Positions 57,622 to 64,000 of a DNA stretch of 64,000 nt are shown in pieces. Origin of the DNA: Herbidospora daliensis (GTDB lineage Bacteria > Actinomycetota > Actinomycetes > Streptosporangiales > Streptosporangiaceae). The notes under the pieces were generated by a model. It worked only from the letters and a program-made list of their open reading frames with translations, was not told where the DNA came from and ran no database searches. Where the stretch lies: contig NZ_BBXF01000002.1 in the NCBI RefSeq assembly GCF_001570585.1, positions 744,001 through 808,000 of the forward strand, written 5' to 3'. The position numbers were made by a program, and so were the translations under genes. How positions within the stretch are numbered: position 1 is the first letter of the stretch; every line of letters starts with the position of its first letter.

Positions 57622-60339
57622 GTGTTGAGGCTCCTCGGGCGGGATGACGAGCGACGGCGGCTGGATCTGCTGCTCGGCAACGCCCGCAACGGTCACGGCG
57701 GTTCGCTTCTGATCAGCGGGGAGCCCGGGATAGGCAAGACGGCGCTGCTGGAGGCGGCGACCACCGGCGTGGCCGGGCTCCGGCTGATCCGGCTCGACGG
57801 CTTCGAGTCGGAGATGGAGTTGCCGTTCGCGGCCATCCAGCGGCTGACGATCCCGTTGAGCGACCACCTGCCCGCGCTGCCCGACCGGCAGCGTGAGGCG
57901 ATCAGGGTCGCCTCGGGCCTGGCCGAGGGGCCGCCGCCCGACCGGTTCCTGGTCGGGCTCGGCGTGCTCGGGCTGTTCGCGGCGGCGGCGGGCGACGTGC
58001 CGATCGTCTGCGCCGTCGACGACGCCCACCTGCTCGACCAGGAGAGCCTCGACGTCATGGCGTTCACGGCCCGGCGCATCGCGGTCGAGCCGGTCGCGCT
58101 GCTCTTCGCGGGCCGCGACGAGCAGGGCATCGCGTCCCGGCTCGCCGGGGTGCCCGAGCTGCTGCTCCAGGGGCTCACCCAGGAGCCGGCGACCGCGTTG
58201 TTGTTGCGGTCGTTGTCGGCGCCGATCGATCCGGCGTCGGCGGCGGCCATCGCGCGGGCCTCGGGCGGCAACCCGCTCGCGCTGATCGACCTGGCCGAAG
58301 AGGCCCGCGACATGACCGGCCTGGGCTTCGGCGGCGACCCGATCCCGGTCGGCCGCCGCCTGGAGGCCCACTACGCCCGCCGGCTGGGCCAGACCGACCC
58401 GCACGTACGCCTCTGGGTGCTGCTCGCCGCCGCCGACACCACCGGCAACGTCGACCTGATCACCTCGGCCGCCCGCGCGCTGGGCCTCGACGACGAGGTG
58501 GCCGAGCGGGCCGAGGCGATCGGGCTGGTGGAGCTGCACGAGACGGTCAGGTTCCGGCACCCGCTGGTCAGGTCGGCCGCCTACAACGCCTCGTCGGGCA
58601 CCGACCGCAGGCGCACCCACCGGGGCCTGGCCGAGGCGGCGGCCGGGCTGGGCATGGTCGAGCTCGAAGCCTGGCACGCCGCCAAGGCCACCATCGGCAC
58701 CGACGCCCGCGTCGCCGACCGGCTCGAACACACCGCCGACCTGGCCGCCCGCCGGGGCGGCCTCGCCTCCCGGGCCAGCATCCTCACCCGCGCCGCCGAG
58801 CTCACCCCGTCGGGGCCGGTCAGGAACTCCCGCCTGGTCGGCGCGGCCGAGGCGGCGCTCGCGGTGGGCGCGGTGCAGGTCGCGGGCGAACTGCTGGGCC
58901 ACGTCGACGACGCCACCGCCGGGCCGGTCGAACACGGCCGGGCCATCGTCGTGCGGTGCGCGCTCGGCATGTTCGCGAGCGACGTGAGCATCCTGCCCCA
59001 CTCGGCCGCCCACCTGGTGGCGGCGGCCGACGCGTTCCGCGGGCACGACCCGGAGCGCGAACGCGACGCCCTGCTGCGGGCCTACGAGGCGTGCGCCGTC
59101 ACCGAGCGGCTGATGGCCGGCATCACCCAGCGGGAACTCGGGCTGCGCATGGAGGCGGGGGTGGCCGGCGGCGGCCCGGAAGCCGGCATCCTGGCCGGCT
59201 TCGCCTCGGTGGTGCTCCGCCCCTACGCCGAGGCGGTGCCCCGCGCCCGCGCGGCCTTCGACGCGATCATGGCGCTGCCCGACCACGAGATGATGCACAT
59301 GGGCTCGGTCATCGCCGCCCTCGGCACCTTCCTCTGGGACGACGCCGGCCGCCGGTCCGGCCTGGCCCGCGCCGCCTCGGCGGCCCGGGAGGCGGGCGCC
59401 CTCCAGGCCCTCGACACCCTGCTCTGGGTCACCTCGCTCGCCGAGCTGACCGGCGGCACGGTCCGCCGGGCCGAGGAGTCGCTCGCCGAGATCCGCGACG
59501 TCCGGCTGGCCATGGGCTACGACGCGGTGAACGTCATCAACGCCGCCCTGATGGCCTGGACGGGCGAGCCCCGGCAGGTCGTGCTGGCCATCGGCGAAGG
59601 GGCCAACGCCATGGGCTACGGCGGGGTCGGCAGCGCCACCGCCGCGGCCCTCGGCCTGCGCGACGTCGCCGAAGGGGCCTACCGCGACGCGTACGACCTG
59701 CTCAAGCCGCTCATCGACGACCCCTTCCTGCACGTCACCTCGACGCAGTACACCGACTTCGTGGAGGCGGCCGTGCGCAGCGGCCGGGCGGCCGAGGCGC
59801 GGCCGCTCACCGAGCGGCTGATGGAGACGGCCGAGGTCAACGGGTCGAGCTGGTGCCGGGGCGTGGCCCTGCGTTCGCGGGCGCTGCTCAGCGACGACCC
59901 CGAGGCCGACCACGTGGCCTCCATCGAGGCGCTCGGGCCGACCCACGCGGAGATCGAGCTCGGCAGGGCGCACCTGGTCTACGGGGAATGGCTGCGCCGC
60001 CAGCGCCGCAGGAGAGAGGCCGGAGAGCAGCTTCACATCGCGGCCAGGCTCTTCGAGCGGGCGGGCGCGCACATCTTCGTACCGAGGACCAAGGCGGAAC
60101 TGGAGGCGGCCGGGCTGAAGGCCGCGACCGCCGCCGGGTCGGAGATGCCCGACCTGACCACGCAGGAGCTGACCATCGCCCGGCTGGCCGCCGTGGGCCG
60201 CACCAACGCCGAGATCGCCGCCAACCTGTTCATCAGCGTCAACACCGTCGACTACCACCTGCGGAAGGTGTTCCAGAAGCTCGGCATCTCCTCCCGCCGC
60301 CAACTGGCCGACAAACTACGTGAATCGCGTGGTACGTAG
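57622..60339 (+). CDS. LuxR-family LAL-type (large ATP-binding) transcriptional regulator
   Basis: A 905-residue regulator. N-terminal AAA-type ATPase: Walker A GEPGIGKT (33-40), Walker B in VCAVDDAHLLD, later GLTQEPATALLLRSL and ASGGNPLALIDLAEEA. A long tetratricopeptide-like middle (about 350-830) follows. C-terminal LuxR helix-turn-helix (about 840-900): LTTQELTIARLAAVGRTNAEIAANLFISVNTVDYHLRKVFQKLGISSRRQLADKL. LAL proteins activate secondary-metabolite or sugar operons. It is 54 bases ahead of the two-hydrolase operon on the same strand and could be its activator. GTG start, no clear ribosome site. Confidence 0.92.
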   Translation: MLRLLGRDDERRRLDLLLGNARNGHGGSLLISGEPGIGKTALLEAATTGVAGLRLIRLDGFESEMELPFAAIQRLTIPLSDHLPALPDRQREAIRVASGLAEGPPPDRFLVGLGVLGLFAAAAGDVPIVCAVDDAHLLDQESLDVMAFTARRIAVEPVALLFAGRDEQGIASRLAGVPELLLQGLTQEPATALLLRSLSAPIDPASAAAIARASGGNPLALIDLAEEARDMTGLGFGGDPIPVGRRLEAHYARRLGQTDPHVRLWVLLAAADTTGNVDLITSAARALGLDDEVAERAEAIGLVELHETVRFRHPLVRSAAYNASSGTDRRRTHRGLAEAAAGLGMVELEAWHAAKATIGTDARVADRLEHTADLAARRGGLASRASILTRAAELTPSGPVRNSRLVGAAEAALAVGAVQVAGELLGHVDDATAGPVEHGRAIVVRCALGMFASDVSILPHSAAHLVAAADAFRGHDPERERDALLRAYEACAVTERLMAGITQRELGLRMEAGVAGGGPEAGILAGFASVVLRPYAEAVPRARAAFDAIMALPDHEMMHMGSVIAALGTFLWDDAGRRSGLARAASAAREAGALQALDTLLWVTSLAELTGGTVRRAEESLAEIRDVRLAMGYDAVNVINAALMAWTGEPRQVVLAIGEGANAMGYGGVGSATAAALGLRDVAEGAYRDAYDLLKPLIDDPFLHVTSTQYTDFVEAAVRSGRAAEARPLTERLMETAEVNGSSWCRGVALRSRALLSDDPEADHVASIEALGPTHAEIELGRAHLVYGEWLRRQRRRREAGEQLHIAARLFERAGAHIFVPRTKAELEAAGLKAATAAGSEMPDLTTQELTIARLAAVGRTNAEIAANLFISVNTVDYHLRKVFQKLGISSRRQLADKLRESRGT

Positions 60340-60357
60340 CCCCCCGCCTCCAAGCGA

Positions 60358-60381
60358 CGCTCGAGTCATCCCACTCGAGCG
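60358..60381 (+). terminator. Perfect hairpin next to hydrolase ribosome site
   Basis: CGCTCGAGT (60358-60366) pairs with ACTCGAGCG (60373-60381), 9 pairs, loop of 6, no T-run. Its 3' arm abuts GAAGGAGG (60381-60388), the ribosome site of the next gene. It may end the LAL transcript or control translation of the hydrolase pair. Confidence 0.55.
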
Positions 60382-60393
60382 AAGGAGGCCACA

Positions 60394-61215
60394 GTGGCCT
60401 TTGTCACCGCGGACGACGGTGCACGGATCTTCTACAAGGACTGGGGGACCGAGGGGTCCCCGGTGCTGTTCAGCCACGGCTGGCCGCTGAACGCCGACGC
60501 CTGGGAGGCCTCGGCGCTGTTCATGGCGAACCACGGCCACCGGGCGATTGCGCACGACCGGCGCGGCCACGGCCGTTCCTCGCAGACCTGGCACGGCAAC
60601 GAGATGGACACCTACGCCGACGACCTGGCCTGCCTGATCGAGCACCTCGACCTGCGCGACCTCACCCTCGTCGGCCACTCGACCGGCGGCGGCGAGGTCG
60701 TGCGCTACATCGGCCGGCACGGCACCTCGCGCGTCTCCCGCGTCGTGCTCGTCGGCGCGGTCCCGCCGCTGATGCTCAAGACCGACGACAACCCCGAAGG
60801 GCTGCCGATCGAGGTGTTCGACGGCATCCGCGCCGGCGAGGCGGCCAACCGTTCGCAGCTCTACCGCGACCTGGCCGACGGCCCCTTCTTCGGCCACAAC
60901 CGGCGCGGCGACGTCGCGCAGGGTTTCAGAGACGCGTTCTGGCTGCAGAGCATGGCCTGCGGCCACCGCGCGGCCTACGAGTGCATCGCCGCGTTCTCGG
61001 CCACCGACTTCCGCCCCGACCTGGCGAAGATCGACGTCCCGACGCTGATCGTCCACGGCGACGACGACCAGATCGTGCCGTTCGAGGTCGGCGGCAAACG
61101 TTCCGCCGCCCTGATCGACGGCGCGGTTCTGAAGGTGTACGAGGGCAGCGGCCACGCCCTGCCCGACACCGACCGCGACCGCCTCCACGCCGACATCCTG
61201 GAGTTCATCTCATGA
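60394..61215 (+). CDS. Alpha/beta hydrolase, non-haem chloroperoxidase-like
   Basis: A 273-residue hydrolase. Features: [39 protein letters not shown], nucleophile S96 in [20 protein letters not shown], Asp near 224-225 in [12 protein letters not shown] and His254 in [17 protein letters not shown]. This is the cofactor-free (perhydrolase) chloroperoxidase family, esterases that form peracids with H2O2. Length is typical (about 275). The GTG start follows GAAGGAGG. ATGA overlap joins it to the next hydrolase. Confidence 0.93.
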   Translation: MAFVTADDGARIFYKDWGTEGSPVLFSHGWPLNADAWEASALFMANHGHRAIAHDRRGHGRSSQTWHGNEMDTYADDLACLIEHLDLRDLTLVGHSTGGGEVVRYIGRHGTSRVSRVVLVGAVPPLMLKTDDNPEGLPIEVFDGIRAGEAANRSQLYRDLADGPFFGHNRRGDVAQGFRDAFWLQSMACGHRAAYECIAAFSATDFRPDLAKIDVPTLIVHGDDDQIVPFEVGGKRSAALIDGAVLKVYEGSGHALPDTDRDRLHADILEFIS

Positions 61216-62003
61216 CCACCGTCGTCCTCGTCCACGGCCTGTGGGTCACCCCGCGCAGCTGGGAGCAGTGGGTCCCCCATCTGGAGTCCAAGGGCGTGAA
61301 GGTGCTCACCCCGGCCTACCCCGGCTTCGACATCGAGGTCGAGGCGCTGCGGGAGAACCCCGACGTCATCGCCAACCTGACGGTCAACGACACGGTCGCC
61401 CACCTGGCGTCGGTCATCGAGGCCGAGCCCGAGCCGCCGATCATCATCGGTCACTCGTTCGGCGGCACGCTGACCCAGCTGCTGCTGGCCAAGGGCCTCG
61501 GCGCGGCCGGCGTGGTGATCGACTCGGCCCCGACCGAGGGTGTGCGGGTCAACCCGATCTCGCAGGCCAGGTCGTTGTTCCCGGCGCTGAAGAACCCCGC
61601 CAACCGGCACCGCGCCGTCGGCTTCACGCCGGAGGAGTGGCACTACGCCTTCACCAACACCCTGTCGGAGGAGGACTCCCGCGCGGTCTGGGAGCGGTAC
61701 GCCATCGCCGCCCCCGGCTACTGGGTCTGGGAGTACGGCCTGTTCGCCAACTTCAAGCCCGGCCACCAGGACACGTGGGTCGACTTCGACGCCGACCGCG
61801 CGCCCCTGCTGTTCATCGCGGGCGAGAAGGACCACATCATGCCGCCGTCGGTGAACCGGTCGAACGCCAAGCACTACAAGAACTCGCCCGCGCTGACGGA
61901 GTACCACGAGTTCGAGGGCCGCGACCACTGGACCTGCGGCGCGCCCGGCTGGGAGGCCGTCGCCGACCACGCCCTGGAGTGGGCGCTGAAGCACAAGCGC
62001 TGA
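61212..62003 (+). CDS. Alpha/beta hydrolase, second gene of pair
   Basis: A 263-residue hydrolase. Oxyanion HG in [25 protein letters not shown], nucleophile S82 in [23 protein letters not shown], Asp in [18 protein letters not shown] and His in [16 protein letters not shown]. It is not close in sequence to its partner; the lid ([46 protein letters not shown]) is the hallmark of actinobacterial esterase/lipase-like proteins. Coupled by ATGA (61212-61215). Ends before an intrinsic terminator. Substrate unknown. Confidence 0.9.
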   Translation: MTTVVLVHGLWVTPRSWEQWVPHLESKGVKVLTPAYPGFDIEVEALRENPDVIANLTVNDTVAHLASVIEAEPEPPIIIGHSFGGTLTQLLLAKGLGAAGVVIDSAPTEGVRVNPISQARSLFPALKNPANRHRAVGFTPEEWHYAFTNTLSEEDSRAVWERYAIAAPGYWVWEYGLFANFKPGHQDTWVDFDADRAPLLFIAGEKDHIMPPSVNRSNAKHYKNSPALTEYHEFEGRDHWTCGAPGWEAVADHALEWALKHKR

Positions 62004-62017
62004 CCTCAGGAAGCCGG

Positions 62018-62049
62018 CCCGCTCCCCCTGCCGGGGGAGCGGGCTTTTC
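62018..62049 (+). terminator. Intrinsic terminator of the hydrolase operon
   Basis: GCCCGCTCCCCC (62018-62029) pairs perfectly with GGGGGAGCGGGC (62034-62045), followed by TTTT (62046-62049). Confidence 0.9.
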
Positions 62050-62061
62050 GCTACCCGGCCG

Positions 62062-62238
62062 AAAGTTTCTCTCGAAAGCGCCAGTAGATCGCTGCATTCA
62101 TCTGGTTGCATTGTGAACACGTCTCAAATTGATGGCTTCTGACCTGCGTATTCGCCTGTGAGCTGCGGGTTCAGGTTTCGGAGATGTTTCTGAAAGTTGT
62201 TGACAGCTCCGAGGTCCCCGCTGACACTTTCGGGGAAA
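62062..62238 (+). promoter_or_regulatory. Xylanase control region with GAAA/TTTC boxes
   Basis: The 290-base gap before the xylanase holds GAAA-G-TTTC (62062-62070), TTTC-T-GAAA (62187-62195) and TTTC-GGG-GAAA (62228-62238). A candidate promoter lies between the last two: TTGACA (62200-62205), 17 bases, GACACT (62223-62228). The boxes would flank it. The first box resembles the pair before the GH115 gene. No other gene is seen in this gap. Confidence 0.5.
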
Positions 62239-62293
62239 CCGATCCGCTCCCGTCGGTCGTTCCGAGCCCCTTAGGCAGGGAGGAAGCACACCC

Positions 62294-63268
62294 ATGAAAA
62301 AAGGCTTAGCGGCCGCCGGAATCTGGGCCACGGTGATGGCCATGATCACGTTTCTGCCGGGCGTCGCCCAGGCGGCCGTGACCACGAACCAGACCGGTAA
62401 CAACAACGGCTACTGGTACTCCTTCTGGACCGACGCCCAGGGCACGGTCTCGATGGAGCTCGGTTCCGGGGGCAACTACAGCACCTCGTGGCGCAACACC
62501 GGCAACTTCGTCGCCGGCAAGGGCTGGCAGACCGGCAGCCGTCGCACGGTCTCGTACTCGGGCAGCTTCAACCCGTCGGGAAACGCATACCTGACCCTCT
62601 ACGGGTGGACCCGCAACCCGCTGGTCGAGTACTACATCGTCGACAACTGGGGCACCTACCGCCCGACCGGCTCCTACAAGGGCACGGTGACGAGCGACGG
62701 CGGCACCTACGACATCTACGAGACGACCCGCACCAACGCGCCCTCCATCGAGGGGACCCGGACGTTCAAGCAGTTCTGGAGCGTGCGGCAGCAGAAGAAG
62801 ACCGGCGGCACCATCACCTCCGGCAACCACTTCGACGCGTGGTCGCGGGCCGGCATGCAGATGGGCAACCACGACTACATGATCATGGCGACCGAGGGCT
62901 ACCAGAGCAGCGGCAGCTCCAACATCACGGTCGGCAGCAGCGGTGGCGGCGGCGGCAGCAACCCGACGCCCACCCCCACCAACGGCGGCGGCGGAGGCGG
63001 CGGCGGTTGCACCGCGTCGCTCTCGGCGGGCCAGTCGTGGAGTGACCGCTACAACCTGAACGTCTCGGTGAGCGGGTCGAGCAACTGGACGGTCACGATG
63101 AACGTGCCGTCGCCCGCGAAGATCAGCTCGACGTGGAACATCTCCGCGTCCTACCCGAACGCGCAGACCCTGACGGCACGGCCCAACGGCAGTGGCAACA
63201 ACTGGGGCGTGACGATCATGCGCAACGGCAACAGCACGTGGCCGACGGTCTCCTGCCAGGCAGGCTGA
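62294..63268 (+). CDS. Secreted GH11 endo-1,4-beta-xylanase with CBM2
   Basis: A 324-residue exported enzyme; signal peptide about residues 1-27. The GH11 jelly-roll domain (30-212) has the nucleophile E112 in [16 protein letters not shown] and acid/base E201 in [12 protein letters not shown], with GYWYSFWTD and [13 protein letters not shown] around the cleft. A Gly/Pro/Thr-rich linker (about 215-238) leads to a family-2 carbohydrate-binding domain (239-324) with C239/C321 at its ends and aromatic W265, W281 and W304. Such xylanases cut the backbone of xylan; with the GH115 enzyme they would degrade glucuronoxylan. Preceded by AGGGAGGAA. Confidence 0.95.
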   Translation: MKKGLAAAGIWATVMAMITFLPGVAQAAVTTNQTGNNNGYWYSFWTDAQGTVSMELGSGGNYSTSWRNTGNFVAGKGWQTGSRRTVSYSGSFNPSGNAYLTLYGWTRNPLVEYYIVDNWGTYRPTGSYKGTVTSDGGTYDIYETTRTNAPSIEGTRTFKQFWSVRQQKKTGGTITSGNHFDAWSRAGMQMGNHDYMIMATEGYQSSGSSNITVGSSGGGGGSNPTPTPTNGGGGGGGGCTASLSAGQSWSDRYNLNVSVSGSSNWTVTMNVPSPAKISSTWNISASYPNAQTLTARPNGSGNNWGVTIMRNGNSTWPTVSCQAG

Positions 63269-63279
63269 CCTATCGACCA

Positions 63280-63316
63280 GCGGAAAGCCCAGGTGATCGG
63301 TGCCTGGGCTTTCCGC
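63280..63316. terminator. Bidirectional terminator hairpin
   Basis: GCGGAAAGCCCAGG (63280-63293) pairs with CCTGGGCTTTCCGC (63303-63316), 14 pairs, loop of 9. Serves the xylanase and the convergent gene. Confidence 0.85.
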
Positions 63317-63326
63317 CGTCCTCGGG

Positions 63327-64000
63327 TCAGGCCGGGCAGGTCTGACCCGGGAGGGTCAGCGAGGCGCGGGCGTGGCTGATGACGACGTCCACCCCGGCGA
63401 CGGTGGTGACGTGGACGGCGTTGACCTTGAGTCCGGTGCCGTTCCCGTAGGGCACCCGTTCGTTCAGCACGATCTTGGCGACCAGCGGGATCGTGATCGT
63501 GTGGTTCACCGGCGGGTTCGTGATCGTCGAACCGTTGACCTTGAGCGTGGTGAAGGTGGTCGTGCCCGAGGTGGTGACGGTCCCGCTCTCGGTCGCGGTC
63601 GCCGTCGCCTGAGCGGTGATCTCCTCAGCCGTGATCAGGCCGTTGAGCAGGTTCAGCTTCGCGGTGGTGGCCTTGGCCCGCGCGGTACGCAGCCCGTCGG
63701 GCCCCACCGTGCCCGCGGCCTCCGTGGTCAGCACCCCGAGCGAGGCGACGGCCGGGAGGATCGCGGTCAGCAGCGAGTCGTTGTCGGAGCCGGGCGTGGC
63801 CGTGCAGGTGACGTCTGACGGCACCAGCGCCGCCCCGCCGATCAGCGGCGCGGTCACCTTCGCCGCGTGGGCGTGGGCGTCGAACTTGTGCTCCGGCGCG
63901 ACGAACGACACCGACGCGCACGCCGCCGGCGGGTTGATGCCGACCCGGTCGGAGACGTCGGCCGGGCAGGTCGAGTACTCGCCGATGACCCCGGCCTTCA
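63327..64000 (-). CDS. Secreted choice-of-anchor P-like protein (5' end outside window)
   Basis: A minus-strand coding frame that stays open to the right edge, so the start is not in view; about 224 residues are visible. The frame past the internal GTG at 63911 continues with GVIGEYSTCPADVSDRVG and NPPAACASVSFVAPE, showing that this GTG is not the start. Repeated beta-type stretches, LKVNAVHVTTVAGVDVVISHARASL and VNHTITIPLVAKIVLNE, plus paired Cys (PADV/TCTATPG/QTCPA), fit the choice-of-anchor P family of exported actinobacterial proteins. Function unknown. Confidence 0.7.
   Translation of the reverse strand, partial: KAGVIGEYSTCPADVSDRVGINPPAACASVSFVAPEHKFDAHAHAAKVTAPLIGGAALVPSDVTCTATPGSDNDSLLTAILPAVASLGVLTTEAAGTVGPDGLRTARAKATTAKLNLLNGLITAEEITAQATATATESGTVTTSGTTTFTTLKVNGSTITNPPVNHTITIPLVAKIVLNERVPYGNGTGLKVNAVHVTTVAGVDVVISHARASLTLPGQTCPA

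Noticed and set aside
57526-60303. Long minus-strand frame opposite the LAL regulator
   Set aside because: Low-complexity translation; plus strand has ATPase and HTH domains.
62930-63008. Gly/Ser/Pro-rich repeat in the xylanase
   Set aside because: Normal flexible linker between catalytic and binding domains, not a genomic repeat.
1-64000. tRNA, rRNA, CRISPR, insertion sequences or integrases
   Set aside because: None was recognised in either strand; no transposase or integrase motif and no regular spacer repeat was seen.

Overview
The window is about 70% G+C, dense with third-position G/C codons, uses GTG starts freely and joins genes by ATGA/GTGA overlaps. With families such as DUF4235, the KdpF-preceding 27-residue membrane peptide, a SigJ/ECF41 sigma factor, LAL regulators and GH115/GH11 xylan enzymes, this points to a filamentous actinomycete, probably of the Streptosporangiales (genus not determinable). 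It looks like an accessory arm of a large chromosome: regulators, secreted enzymes, oxidoreductases and transporters, with no rRNA, tRNA, CRISPR array or intact mobile element seen.

Layout. 1-6.4 kb: a MEKHLA protein, a membrane endonuclease/exonuclease/phosphatase protein and a secreted VanY-like peptidase (minus), divergent from a VanRS-like two-component pair; then a PEP mutase/isocitrate lyase-like enzyme, a VOC protein and an ECF sigma factor with a coupled membrane protein that carries an FtsX-like outer domain. 6.4-14.5 kb: a secreted esterase-like phytase protein, a DHFR-like reductase and a stress-type block (PP2C phosphatase, hemerythrin, DUF2188, DUF4235, PRC-barrel) in which two genes carry sigma-B-like promoters, then two small secreted proteins. 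14.6-18.1 kb: a MarR repressor facing a luciferase-like/FAD-oxidase fusion plus a second luciferase-like enzyme, with paired operators between. 18.1-21.1 kb: a GH115 glucuronidase. 21.3-30.5 kb: kdp potassium operon with two tiny leading ORFs and KdpD but no KdpE, preceded by a NarL-type two-component system. 30.6-34.2 kb: a three-gene ABC exporter and an MFS drug transporter. 34.2-37.7 kb: two DUF6461 paralogues, a PPOX enzyme, a lamin-tail protein and a ROK regulator. 37.7-41.7 kb: a seven-gene overlapping operon built around an ECF41 sigma factor. 41.9-55.3 kb: a secreted sugar-oxidation locus (ThuA, 3-keto-disaccharide hydrolase, PQQ-type dehydrogenase, many binding modules) with a ROK regulator, followed by a second phytase-like protein. 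55.3-64 kb: an SDR, an unrecognised protein, an MFS remnant, a LAL regulator, two alpha/beta hydrolases, a GH11 xylanase and a cut-off secreted protein.

How parts may work together. GH115 and GH11 attack glucuronoxylan and share GAAA-N-TTTC or inverted TTTC/GAAA boxes over their promoters, so they may form one xylan regulon although 41 kb apart. The ThuA/PQQ/DUF1080 proteins may oxidise and then cleave glycosides outside the cell; the same modules occur once as two genes and once fused in a 1886-residue protein. The ECF41 operon has a TGTCACA-N16-TGTC promoter that fits autoregulation and carries a second sigma-like gene lacking region 4. All functions are read from sequence motifs only; no database search was possible.
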